DNA of 39,103 nt. Origin: Ruminiclostridium sp. GTDB taxonomy: Bacteria; Bacillota; Clostridia; Oscillospirales; Ruminococcaceae. The translations under genes and the position numbers were made by a program. Below the pieces are notes generated by a model. The model searched no databases. It saw only the letters and a list, made by a program, of their open reading frames with translations, and was not told the origin of the DNA. The stretch covers positions 1 through 39,103 of the forward strand of contig JAFPUE010000047.1 of assembly GCA_017395555.1 (NCBI GenBank), in the 5' to 3' direction. This document shows, in pieces, positions 30,646-38,494 of this stretch (its first letter is position 1; every line of letters begins with the position of its first letter).

Positions 30646-30933
30646 ATGAACAACGATTATTATACAAAAAGAATACGCAAGCATATCATTTTCTACGGCA
30701 GGGTGCAGGGTGTCGGATTCCGTTACCGCGCCGAATATGCAGCCGACAGCTACGGTGTTACGGGCTGGGTGCGCAACCTCTATGACGGTTCGGTGGAAAT
30801 GGAAGCCGAGGGTACCGAGCGCAGCATAGACGATATGATAATTGCGATCGAGAAAGGGTCATATATCCGGATAGAGGATATGAGCGTGAAAACCATCCCC
30901 GTCGAGGGCAGCTCATATTTCGAGGTGCGCTGA
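30646..30933 (+). CDS. acyP: Acylphosphatase
   Basis: 95 residues from ATG 30646; the frame is open to 30634 with TTG, but GGGTGAC before 30646 decides the start. Acylphosphatase hydrolyses carboxyl-phosphate bonds such as those of carbamoyl- or 1,3-bisphosphoglycerate. The catalytic Arg is in GRVQGVGFRYR, the catalytic Asn in GWVRNLYDGSVEME. Standard length (about 90). It ends one base before the convergent potassium channel gene, leaving no room for a separate terminator. Confidence 0.93.
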   Translation: MNNDYYTKRIRKHIIFYGRVQGVGFRYRAEYAADSYGVTGWVRNLYDGSVEMEAEGTERSIDDMIIAIEKGSYIRIEDMSVKTIPVEGSSYFEVR

Positions 30934-30934
30934 A

Positions 30935-31924
30935 TTATTTCTTTTTCTTTCCTGTCTTTTTATTGGTGTTTCCCTTTTTCATCAGCTTTTCGGAATGTAC
31001 TATAAGTATGTCGTTCTCGGCTATCGTAAGTCTGTCGTTGGGAACGATCGTGAGCTCGCCGCGTATAATCATATATATCCTTATGCCGTAGTTGTCGTTT
31101 ATTTCGTCGGACGTAAGCCCGATAAACCCGCTGCTCCTGTCGCACAGTATCTCGCCGACTTCGTGGATATCATGGTATTTACGATCGGAGTTTTCGCTTT
31201 TCGAGAACTTCTCAACGAAACCCGCGCTTATGATACCGGTAGGTACCGCGACTGCGCACACGCCGAGAAAGGCAATGAATATCGCGATTATCCTGCCGAT
31301 AACGGTCACGGGGTAAATATCGCCGTAGCCTACGGTGAGAAGCGTGGATACGCTCCACCATATACCGGAGAAGGCGTTCTCGAATGCTTCCGGCTGTGCG
31401 TCATGCTCTGCGCCGTACATTGCCAGCGAGGACGCGAGAACAAGAATAATTATCAGAAACAGCGACGAAAAGAGCTGTTTTCTTTTTTCTATCAGGACTT
31501 CCTTTATAAGATTGAAGGAGTCATACTGCGAGTTTATACGGAAAAGGTGGAATATACGAACGACGCGCAGCATTCTGAATATTACCATTCCGTCGAGGAA
31601 GAAGAAGGGAAGTATGGTGAGAAGGTCAATAATTCCGTCGAATGAGATAAGAAATCTGAATACGGAGCTCAGCTTGTTTTTTCGCGGGTAAAGTATGTCG
31701 GAGGTCCATATTCTGAGCACATACTCAATGCTGAATATGATTATGGTGACATACTCGGTCACCTTGAAAGCCCCGTGCAGCGAGGAAAGCTCATCGAAAG
31801 TCCCGAGCAGCATGGCGAGTATATTGAGTATTATGACGGCTGAAATGAAGTAGTCGAAGGCACGGCTCGGCAGGTCTTCCTTGTTGCCGATCTGGATTAT
31901 ATCAAAAATGCGTTTTTTTGTCAT
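30935..31924 (-). CDS. Voltage-gated-type potassium channel (Kch family)
   Basis: 329 residues with six membrane segments. The fourth has arginines every third position (FRMLRVVRIFHLFRI), like a voltage sensor, and the pore carries the K+ selectivity filter TVGYGD between the fifth and sixth segments. After the last segment a C-terminal cytosolic stretch of about 90 residues ends in a lysine-rich tail; it includes GIRIYMIIRGELTIVPNDRLTIAENDILIVHS, which resembles a TrkA-C domain, so gating may depend on a nucleotide or other ligand. GGAGG is 6 bases from the ATG. Its promoter lies in the first unit of the adjoining 94-bp tandem repeat. Function: K+ conductance and membrane potential; direction cannot be told. 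Confidence 0.9.
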   Translation of the reverse strand: MTKKRIFDIIQIGNKEDLPSRAFDYFISAVIILNILAMLLGTFDELSSLHGAFKVTEYVTIIIFSIEYVLRIWTSDILYPRKNKLSSVFRFLISFDGIIDLLTILPFFFLDGMVIFRMLRVVRIFHLFRINSQYDSFNLIKEVLIEKRKQLFSSLFLIIILVLASSLAMYGAEHDAQPEAFENAFSGIWWSVSTLLTVGYGDIYPVTVIGRIIAIFIAFLGVCAVAVPTGIISAGFVEKFSKSENSDRKYHDIHEVGEILCDRSSGFIGLTSDEINDNYGIRIYMIIRGELTIVPNDRLTIAENDILIVHSEKLMKKGNTNKKTGKKKK

Positions 31925-31952
31925 ACTAACCTCCGTATCGGGTCATAAGCAT

Positions 31953-31981
31953 ATTATATCACATAAAGAAGAAAATTTCAA
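31953..31981 (-). promoter_or_regulatory. Promoter of the potassium channel, inside the tandem repeat
   Basis: Minus strand: TTGAAA (31976-31981), 17 bases, TATAAT (31953-31958) with extended TGA. The same hexamers recur one period on (TTGAAA 32070-32075, TATAAG 32047-32052), so each repeat unit holds a promoter copy, the outer one having the better -10 box. Confidence 0.75.
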
Positions 31982-32150
31982 TAGAAGAAGATAGAACAGA
32001 AAAAGAAGACAGTAATGAAAACAGCTTTGCGGGCGCAGGCTCTGCACTTATATCACATAAAGAAGAAAATTTCAATAGAAGAAGATAGAACAGAAAAGAA
32101 GACAGCCACAAAGACTGCTTTGCGTGCGCAGGCGCTGCGCTTATATCACA
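31954..32150. repeat. 94-bp direct tandem repeat with promoter in each unit
   Basis: Unit 1 31954-32047 (94 bases), unit 2 32048-32140 (93 bases) and the first ten bases of a third (32141-32150), all opening TTATATCACA. The first 50 bases of units 1 and 2 are identical. The last 25 include a GC-rich palindrome, GCAG-GCT-CTGC in unit 1 and GCGCAG-GCG-CTGCGC in unit 2. The rest of the gap 31925-32302 contains only flanking promoters and AT-rich sequence, no gene. A possible variable-number tandem repeat controlling the channel gene. Confidence 0.85.
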
Positions 32151-32205
32151 AAAAGTCGTACAAGTCAATTTGTTGTAAAAAATTATTGAAAATTTTCTAA
32201 AATGC

Positions 32206-32234
32206 TTGAAAAATTTGTGGAAATGTGATATACT
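32206..32234 (+). promoter_or_regulatory. Promoter of the FIST-hydrogenase-like operon
   Basis: TTGAAA (32206-32211), 17 bases, TATACT (32229-32234) with extended TGA. Leader about 60 bases. Confidence 0.75.
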
Positions 32235-32302
32235 GAATATAATAGTGTAAAATGTATGAAAAATCGGGAGCATAAGAATGTATTATTGCCGGAGGAAGGT
32301 TT

Positions 32303-33436
32303 ATGGAAAGATGTATTGCCGCATTCAGCGCACGCAGTGAACGGATAGGTGAAACGTATTCGTTTGACGATGTTTATGAACGGCTGTCGGGAAACGGTAC
32401 GCCGATACTTGTGATATTTTCGTCTGATTTTGACCATTTCGCGGATTATTCCGGACTGTTTCACGAAAAATTCCCGGAGTCGGACGTTCTCGGAATGTCC
32501 TCGGAATGTAACTATTCCTCCGAGGGATTTTCGGATACCGGTCTTTCCGCGCTCGCGATATACAGCGGTATAGAATGTGCGTGCGGTGTTCTGCATGAGG
32601 CGGGAAAATGCCCCATAAAATACATGAGCGCCGTGAAGGAAGCAATAGAAAAGCTCGGGATAACCTCGTCAGAAGCCGACAGAATATGCAGTCTTGAATT
32701 TACCGCGTCCGTCGAATATAACGAGGAGCTGGTGCTCGACACATTCAGAACCGCGCGAGGAAATCTGAAAATACCGCTTCTCGGCAGTACGGCGGCGGAG
32801 AGACGCGGTACCGGCAGATCGTATGTTTCGCTGAACGGCAAGGTTTACGAGGACGAATGTGTGTTTGCGTTCATAAGGAACATGAACGGGCGTATATCTA
32901 TGATAAGCGAGAATACATACCGTTCCACCGGCAAGACCTTTATGGCAACAGACGTTGACTGTGACAGCAAAACGGTATATTCCTTCAACGAAAGACCCGC
33001 TGCTGTCCACCTCGCTTCGCTCATCGGTGTCGACGTGCCTGTTGTTGCGCGGGATATCGCAAGGTTCCCGATAGGAAGGATATATGACGATATAATCTAT
33101 ACCGCGACGGGAAGAAATGTGGGAAAGGACGCGTCGATCGTGTTCGGCTCGGCTGTGTATAATTACTCAAAGGCTGTGCTTCTCGAACCGGACGATCCGC
33201 ACAGGACCGCCGGCAGATTTATCGAAAAGCTCGATAATTTAGGCTTCAGCCCCGCGTTCTCACTTGCCGTGAACTGCGCTTTCGATTTTGATATTTTTGC
33301 TGACACGGGCATAACCGGAAAATTTATCGGACAGCTTGCCGAAAAAGCGGGAGTATATACCGGAGTATCCGGACGCAACGAGCAGCTCGGCTGCGCGAAT
33401 ATGAGCAAGACTATGCTGCTTGCGGCATTTGAATGA
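32303..33436 (+). CDS. FIST-domain sensor protein
   Basis: 377 residues, no signal or membrane segment. It has the FIST N-terminal and C-terminal domain order: the N-part with ILVIFSSDFDHFADYSGLF and LGMSSECNYSSEGF (small-molecule pocket region), GSTAAERRGTGRSYV in the middle, and the C-part with FPIGRI, GKDASIVFGS and the closing CANMSKTMLL. The family is proposed to sense amino-acid-like or other small ligands and is often fused to, or encoded beside, GGDEF/EAL signalling proteins. That is the case here: the next gene, 39 bases on, carries GGDEF and EAL domains. GGAGG seven bases upstream of the ATG. It probably feeds a ligand signal into the following phosphodiesterase protein. Confidence 0.85.
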   Translation: MERCIAAFSARSERIGETYSFDDVYERLSGNGTPILVIFSSDFDHFADYSGLFHEKFPESDVLGMSSECNYSSEGFSDTGLSALAIYSGIECACGVLHEAGKCPIKYMSAVKEAIEKLGITSSEADRICSLEFTASVEYNEELVLDTFRTARGNLKIPLLGSTAAERRGTGRSYVSLNGKVYEDECVFAFIRNMNGRISMISENTYRSTGKTFMATDVDCDSKTVYSFNERPAAVHLASLIGVDVPVVARDIARFPIGRIYDDIIYTATGRNVGKDASIVFGSAVYNYSKAVLLEPDDPHRTAGRFIEKLDNLGFSPAFSLAVNCAFDFDIFADTGITGKFIGQLAEKAGVYTGVSGRNEQLGCANMSKTMLLAAFE

Positions 33437-33475
33437 TGTTATTACCGCAATTACGGATCATTTTGGGGGAAAGAT

Positions 33476-36400
33476 ATGATCAGATATAACAACGGTATCA
33501 TAACCGTAAACGACAACTGCATCGGCTGCGGAAGATGTATGCTTGAATGCCCGTCTTCCGAGTGCAACGTTTCGGTCTATGACGGAGGAAAGCGAAAGCT
33601 CGCGGTGAACGCGACGAACTGCATACTTTGCAGCTCGTGTATAAGTACCTGCACCCATGAAGCAAGAGAATACGAGGACGATACCGAGCGTTTCCTTACA
33701 GACCTTGCTTCGGGAGAAAAGATTTCCGTTATGCTCTCTACGGGCTTTTACCTCACGTTCGGTCAGCGTTCGCGCGGCATTATCGGATATCTTCGCTCGC
33801 TCGGCATAAACAAGATCTATGACAGCGGCTTCGGCGCGGATATATTTGTCTGGCTGAACGCGAGATACATAAAGACCTACGCCGGCGAACGCGAAGACAG
33901 ACCGTTCATTATGAACGCCTGCCCGGCGGTAACGCACTATATTTCGAGATATGTGCCGAAGGCTGTCAAGTACATAATTCCTGTCTATACGCCGCCGCAG
34001 TGTACAGCGGTGTATGCCAAAAAGTACCTCGGCGACAAATCGAAGCTGGCATATATAAGCTCGTGCATTTCAAGAAAAGATGAATTTGAGAACACCGACG
34101 CCGATGTGAAAATTGATTACAGCATTACATTCGCTCATTTGATGAAGTATCTGGAGGGTATCGATCTCAGCTTCTTCAACGGTGAGGCAGACCTTGTTTC
34201 CGACAGCTTCGGCAGCGTTATTTCCGCGAGCGTCGGACTCCGTGAATATGCCGCGTCTCTTTTCTCCGATGAGGAGATAATTTCCTGTTACCCGGGACTG
34301 ACCGAGAGCACCAGAAAGCTGATTGCCACAACGGGAATTATGAACATACAGCATCCGACGCTCTCCATTATTTACGGCTGCCGTAACGGCTGCGCTTCAA
34401 GCGGAGGTGCCGGAATAGCTCCGGAAAACAACTACGAGACTTATCTCTCCGAGCTCCAGCGTCTTCGTACTCTGACAATGAAAAAGAAGCACGAGTTTTC
34501 TTCCTATTGGGAGATATACCGCTCGCTTTCCGAGAAATTCTCCGAGCTTGACCCGGACGATTTTACTTACGTTCCGAAGGACAGATTTGTTCAGCAGCAT
34601 TCCGTTCCGGGACCAGTTATCAACCAGATTTTCAACACGATGAATATGACCACCGAGGCCGCGCGTCATGTTGACTGCCGTGCCTGCGGATACAATACCT
34701 GCTATGAAATGGCGGAGGCTGTCGCAAAGGGATACGCACGCATAAGCGACTGTTCACGGTATGTTTCCGATGAGTACAAGCGCCGTGTTTACTATGATGA
34801 TACTACGGGAATGCTTTCTTCGGAGGGTTTCCATTCCGAGGGAACCATGCTGCTGCGTACACACCCCGAAAAGAAGTATGTTGTCTGCGCGCTGAATATC
34901 AACGGTGTCAAGACTATCAACGACCTTTATAATTTCGGCATAGGAACTCAGGTGATCTGTTATATTGCAAAGAAGCTCGAAGGGATGTTCCGCGGACAGG
35001 GTATTTGTTCAAGGCTCGGCGGAAACAACTTCGTTCTGTGTTTTGAAAACACAGAGGCCAATATAGAAAAGCTGTTTTCGATAAATTCGTTTGATTGCAG
35101 CAGGTTCGGTGTAAATATGCCCGTGACTGCGAGATTCGGGCTTTGTGAAGCCGCTTCCGCGGGTGATCTTCGCCGTATCACAAACTGCGCTTCGTTCGCT
35201 ATGGAGAAAAATACGGTCAAGGCGAGAAACGCGTTTAAGTGGTATGACGACAAGATGCGCGAATCCATAATGATCGAGTCCTCCATTACGTCTCAGATGA
35301 ACACCGCTATGGACAACCGTGAGTTTGTCGCTTATCTCCAGCCGCAGTACAACCACTCCACCGGAAAGCTCGTTGGCGCAGAAACTCTCTGCCGATGGAT
35401 AAAGCCCGACGGAACAATAATTTCCCCAGGTATTTTCATTCCTATATTTGAAAAGAGCGGATTTATCAAGAAGCTCGATGTGTATATGTGGGAATACTCG
35501 TTCAGATTGGTTACAACATGGCTTGAAAAAGGTATTAAGCCCGTTCCGATCTCGGTAAATATCTCGCGTATCAGTCTTGCCGACGATGATATCGTGAGGG
35601 TAATAGGCGAGCTTAAAGAAAAATACCCGATCGACACGTCGCTGCTGCACTTTGAAATTACCGAAAGTGCGTATATGGACGATCAGAGATCGCTGATAGA
35701 GCGCATAACCAAGATACGCGAAATGGGCTTTATTATAGCAATGGACGATTTCGGAAGCGGTTATTCGTCCCTTAATACACTGAAAGATATCCCTATTGAT
35801 ATTCTCAAGCTGGATATGGGATTTATCCGTGGCGGGACAAATCAGGAAAAGGGAAGCAATATCATAGGCTCCGTTATCCGTATGGCTCATTCACTCGGAC
35901 TTGTTACCGTTGCGGAGGGCGTGGAAAAAGCGGATCAGGCGGATATGCTGCAAAGCCTCGGCTGCGATATAATACAGGGATATCTGTACGCACGTCCCAT
36001 GCCTGTTGCCAATTACGATGAGCTGCTTGCGAAGAGCGAGAGTGAGATCATAAACACAGAAAGCTCGATGAGTTATATTAACGTAAGCAAATTTTATGAC
36101 ATGAACGCACCCGAAACGAAGATGTTCGACAATTTTATCGGACCCGCAGCCGTATTCGAATATGTCGAAGGCAAAGCCGGTGTTGTGCGTATGAATGATG
36201 CGTATGTGGATATGCTCGGATATACGGGTACATCGCCAATGGTGTTCAGTCAGACATACGATCAGGGACTGACAAAAAAGGGAAGAGAAGCCATAAAAGG
36301 CGCGATAAAAAGGGCTGTGAACGGCGAAAAGGGAGCTGTGTGCATCTTCGGTTATGAACGCCCCGACAAGAAGCATATTCTTGTTCGCTCCAAGATATGG

Positions 36401-36487
36401 TTTATGCATTACAGCGGCGATTATGCAATAATTTTTGTAGTTTCGGACGATGTGACCGATGTTCTCGGATATGAGAATCTATACTAG
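33476..36487 (+). CDS. Sensory [FeFe]-hydrogenase-like protein fused to FeS, GGDEF, EAL and PAS domains
   Basis: 1003 residues. In order: a ferredoxin part with two 4Fe-4S sets (Cys15/18/21/25 and 49/52/55/59); an H-cluster-type domain with cluster cysteines at 149 (NACPAV), 197 (SSCIS), 302 and 306 (GCRNGC); a 4Fe-4S cluster domain (DCRACGYNTC, Cys401/404/409/426); a GGDEF domain reading GGNNF (515-519), so presumably not a cyclase; an EAL domain with its key residues (Glu636 in AETL, Asn695, Glu727, Asp757-Asp758, Lys778, Glu814, Gln834), so probably an active c-di-GMP phosphodiesterase; and a C-terminal PAS domain. Ala148 replaces the proton-transfer Cys of catalytic hydrogenases, as reported for group C HydS. 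No maturases are nearby. Likely senses H2 or redox state and changes c-di-GMP. GGGGGAAAG precedes the ATG. Confidence 0.88.
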   Translation: MIRYNNGIITVNDNCIGCGRCMLECPSSECNVSVYDGGKRKLAVNATNCILCSSCISTCTHEAREYEDDTERFLTDLASGEKISVMLSTGFYLTFGQRSRGIIGYLRSLGINKIYDSGFGADIFVWLNARYIKTYAGEREDRPFIMNACPAVTHYISRYVPKAVKYIIPVYTPPQCTAVYAKKYLGDKSKLAYISSCISRKDEFENTDADVKIDYSITFAHLMKYLEGIDLSFFNGEADLVSDSFGSVISASVGLREYAASLFSDEEIISCYPGLTESTRKLIATTGIMNIQHPTLSIIYGCRNGCASSGGAGIAPENNYETYLSELQRLRTLTMKKKHEFSSYWEIYRSLSEKFSELDPDDFTYVPKDRFVQQHSVPGPVINQIFNTMNMTTEAARHVDCRACGYNTCYEMAEAVAKGYARISDCSRYVSDEYKRRVYYDDTTGMLSSEGFHSEGTMLLRTHPEKKYVVCALNINGVKTINDLYNFGIGTQVICYIAKKLEGMFRGQGICSRLGGNNFVLCFENTEANIEKLFSINSFDCSRFGVNMPVTARFGLCEAASAGDLRRITNCASFAMEKNTVKARNAFKWYDDKMRESIMIESSITSQMNTAMDNREFVAYLQPQYNHSTGKLVGAETLCRWIKPDGTIISPGIFIPIFEKSGFIKKLDVYMWEYSFRLVTTWLEKGIKPVPISVNISRISLADDDIVRVIGELKEKYPIDTSLLHFEITESAYMDDQRSLIERITKIREMGFIIAMDDFGSGYSSLNTLKDIPIDILKLDMGFIRGGTNQEKGSNIIGSVIRMAHSLGLVTVAEGVEKADQADMLQSLGCDIIQGYLYARPMPVANYDELLAKSESEIINTESSMSYINVSKFYDMNAPETKMFDNFIGPAAVFEYVEGKAGVVRMNDAYVDMLGYTGTSPMVFSQTYDQGLTKKGREAIKGAIKRAVNGEKGAVCIFGYERPDKKHILVRSKIWFMHYSGDYAIIFVVSDDVTDVLGYENLY

Positions 36488-36522
36488 ATCAATAAAACTT
36501 CACAGAACCGGAATATTTTCAA

Positions 36523-36670
36523 CTTGGACAGCATAAATATATTAAGGAGCCTACAAAAAGCAAACGCGAAAAAGTTTTGCCGCGTGTCAGGCTTCATGAC
36601 CTCCGAAAGTGTCGGTTCATTTCCGTGAAATATTGCGGGCAGGAGCCGATGCGTCCAAATGCTGTCCGAG
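36523..36670. ncRNA. Candidate structured RNA or MITE-like element
   Basis: The ends, CTTGGACAGCAT (36523-36534) and ATGCTGTCCGAG (36659-36670), pair over 12 bases with one G-T pair, enclosing about 124 bases. Inside are further helices: ACGCG/CGCGT around 36570-36594 within GAGCCT/AGGCTT, an ATGACC/GGTTCAT stem around CCGA/TCGG (about 36596-36620), and GGC/GCC near 36638-36647. No start codon with ribosome binding site lies inside. No clear promoter is seen, so it may be part of the 3' end of the EAL-gene transcript, which ends at the terminator after it. The paired ends would equally suit terminal inverted repeats of a small mobile element. I cannot match it to a known RNA family by eye. 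Confidence 0.45.
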
Positions 36671-36687
36671 CTATTCGGTAAAATAAT

Positions 36688-36723
36688 AAAGTCTGCATTT
36701 CAAAATGAGATGCAGACTTTTTT
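36688..36723. terminator. Strong terminator, usable from both sides
   Basis: An 11-bp stem AAAGTCTGCAT/ATGCAGACTTT (36688-36698 with 36710-36720), an inner TCA/TGA pair, then TTTTTT on the plus strand. The minus strand is also T-rich after the stem. It lies between the EAL gene and the convergent DUF6472 gene. Confidence 0.88.
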
Positions 36724-36735
36724 ATATACTAAGTT

Positions 36736-36912
36736 TCATTGTTTACGCGCGAGAAAATAATCGTCGTCAGCTGTGTAATACGGACAGGTGTTTCTTCCCT
36801 CCGACATAATCCGGCAATATTCGTCCTCGTCCATATTTACAGCGCAGACATACCCGCCGTATTCTTCGTCATACACATTGTTTGCGCAGCTGTCACATGA
36901 TATTTCAGACAT
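36736..36912 (-). CDS. DUF6472-like cysteine-rich small protein
   Basis: 58 residues, a short gene easily missed. The start MSEISCDSCANNVYDEEYGG, then YVCAVNMDEDEYCRIM and NTCPYYTADDDY, is the pattern of DUF6472: two CxxC-like pairs (SCDSC, later single Cys in YVCAV and EYCRI, and TCPYY) in an acidic context, suggesting metal binding. The ATG at 36912 overlaps the stop of the COG2509-type flavoprotein gene (36905-36907) by eight bases, so it is translated with it. It ends before a strong terminator. Function unknown; a small zinc-binding partner protein is possible. Confidence 0.75.
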   Translation of the reverse strand: MSEISCDSCANNVYDEEYGGYVCAVNMDEDEYCRIMSEGRNTCPYYTADDDYFLARKQ

Positions 36913-38494
36913 TTTCCGTCACCGCCTCCGCACATTTTATTCCGTCAACCGCAGCCGAAACTATTCCGCCCGCGTAACCCGCGCCTTCACCGCACGGGTA
37001 TAGTCCCTTTACCGATACCGAGCACAGATCGTCTCCCCGGACGATACGCACAGGCGAGGAGCTTCGGGTCTCCGGTGCTGTGATGACAGCCTCCGGCTCC
37101 GCGAAAAATCCGGCTTTTCCCGCAAGAAGCGGAAGCCCGGCGCGAAGTGTGTCGGTTATAAATCCCGGCATTACATCATCTAACAACGCAAACTTTACCG
37201 AGGGGATATAGCTCGGATTTACTTTTCCAATAGCCGTCGAAAGCCGCTTTTTCAGGAAATCTCCCGCAAGAGTGATCGGTGCGGAATTATCCGAGTCCCC
37301 GGCAATAAACGCGGCTCGTTCCGTTTGTCGCTGTAGCTTTATACCTTCAAGCGGATCGGTGCCGGAGAGGTCTTCCGGGCGAACATTCACAAGCAGCGCA
37401 GAGTTTGCGTTTTCCGCGTTTCTTGCGTAAAGGCTCATGCCGTTGGTCACGATCGTGTCTTTCTCGGATGCGGCAGCCATAACATACCCGCCCGGACACA
37501 TACAGAATGTATATACACTGCGTCCGTCGGGGAGATGCACCGCGTATTTGTACTCCGCAGGAGGAAGCGCCGGGTGTCCGGCGAAGCTGCCGTAAAGGCA
37601 CTTGTCAACATCGGATTGCAGGTGCTCGATACGAACGCCCATTGCGAATATCTTTCGCGTCATCTCAATTCCGGTGCTTTGCAGATATTCAAAAGTATCA
37701 CGTGCGCTGTGACCTACCGCGAGAATAATTCTGTCGGTGACGATCTCGTTTTGACAGCCGTCTTTATCATACACGGCTGCGCAGACAGCGCCGTTTTTTG
37801 TGCGTATTTCGGTCAGCTTAGCGTCAAAAATTACATCGCCACCAAGCGCTATTATTTCACTGCGCAAGTTTTTTACGACTGTCCGCAGTATATCCGTGCC
37901 GATATGCGGCTTTGCGAGCCAGAGTATTTCCTCGGGAGCGCCGAAGCGGACAAATTCCCGGAAAACGTGGCTTATGCGAACGTCCTTTATTCCCGTGGTC
38001 AGCTTTCCGTCGGAGAATGTTCCCGCGCCGCCTTCGCCGAACTGTACATTCGTGTGCTCCGAAAATATCCCGTTCCTGCGGTAGTTTTCGACTGCCGCCG
38101 TTCTTGTGTCCACATCACTTCCGCGCTCAATAACGATCGGCGCAAGTCCCGCCTGCGCAAGATAAAGCGCTGCGAACATTCCCGCGGGTCCGAAGCCGAC
38201 GACAACCGGGCGGTGCGCACCGGAAATGTTCTTCGGAACGATATGCGTTTGTTCCTTATACAGACTGACCTTGTTCGGAGGAAATCTGCGAAGAATTGCA
38301 GATTCGTTTTTTACTTCCGCGATCACGGAGACTGTGAAATGCACATTATTCTTTTTTCTTGCGTCAACGGACTTTCGGGCAAGCCGTACTCCCGAAATAT
38401 CGGACGGCTTTAATCCTATCGCCTTTGCCGCTTTTTCTGCGAGCATTTCTTCCGTGAAGTCAAGCGGAAGCTCTATATCGTTTATTCTTATCAT
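36905..38494 (-). CDS. FAD-dependent oxidoreductase of COG2509 type
   Basis: 529 residues. An N-terminal domain of about 85 residues precedes the Rossmann motif VVVGFGPAGMFAALYLAQAG with the acidic strand end VIERG (FAD ribose binding). The block FGEGGAGTFSDGKLTTG and the C-terminal LYPCGEGAGYAGGIVSAAVDG match the uncharacterised NAD(FAD)-utilising dehydrogenases of COG2509. Length fits (about 530). It is encoded by an ATG overlapping the stop of the HI0933-type gene in ATGA, and its own stop overlaps DUF6472. No known substrate; a soluble flavoenzyme is expected. Confidence 0.88.
   Translation of the reverse strand: MIRINDIELPLDFTEEMLAEKAAKAIGLKPSDISGVRLARKSVDARKKNNVHFTVSVIAEVKNESAILRRFPPNKVSLYKEQTHIVPKNISGAHRPVVVGFGPAGMFAALYLAQAGLAPIVIERGSDVDTRTAAVENYRRNGIFSEHTNVQFGEGGAGTFSDGKLTTGIKDVRISHVFREFVRFGAPEEILWLAKPHIGTDILRTVVKNLRSEIIALGGDVIFDAKLTEIRTKNGAVCAAVYDKDGCQNEIVTDRIILAVGHSARDTFEYLQSTGIEMTRKIFAMGVRIEHLQSDVDKCLYGSFAGHPALPPAEYKYAVHLPDGRSVYTFCMCPGGYVMAAASEKDTIVTNGMSLYARNAENANSALLVNVRPEDLSGTDPLEGIKLQRQTERAAFIAGDSDNSAPITLAGDFLKKRLSTAIGKVNPSYIPSVKFALLDDVMPGFITDTLRAGLPLLAGKAGFFAEPEAVITAPETRSSSPVRIVRGDDLCSVSVKGLYPCGEGAGYAGGIVSAAVDGIKCAEAVTENV

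Noticed and set aside
31954-32150. CRISPR array
   Set aside because: The repeats are 94 bases, contiguous without spacers and of two copies.
31959-32273. Minus-strand open frame with a repeated CDISAEPAPAK-like pattern
   Set aside because: It is the translation of the 94-bp tandem repeat; the first half is AT-rich sequence and it has no ribosome binding site.
34800-35250. Active GGDEF diguanylate cyclase
   Set aside because: The signature reads GGNNF at residues 515-519, so the metal-binding acid is missing.
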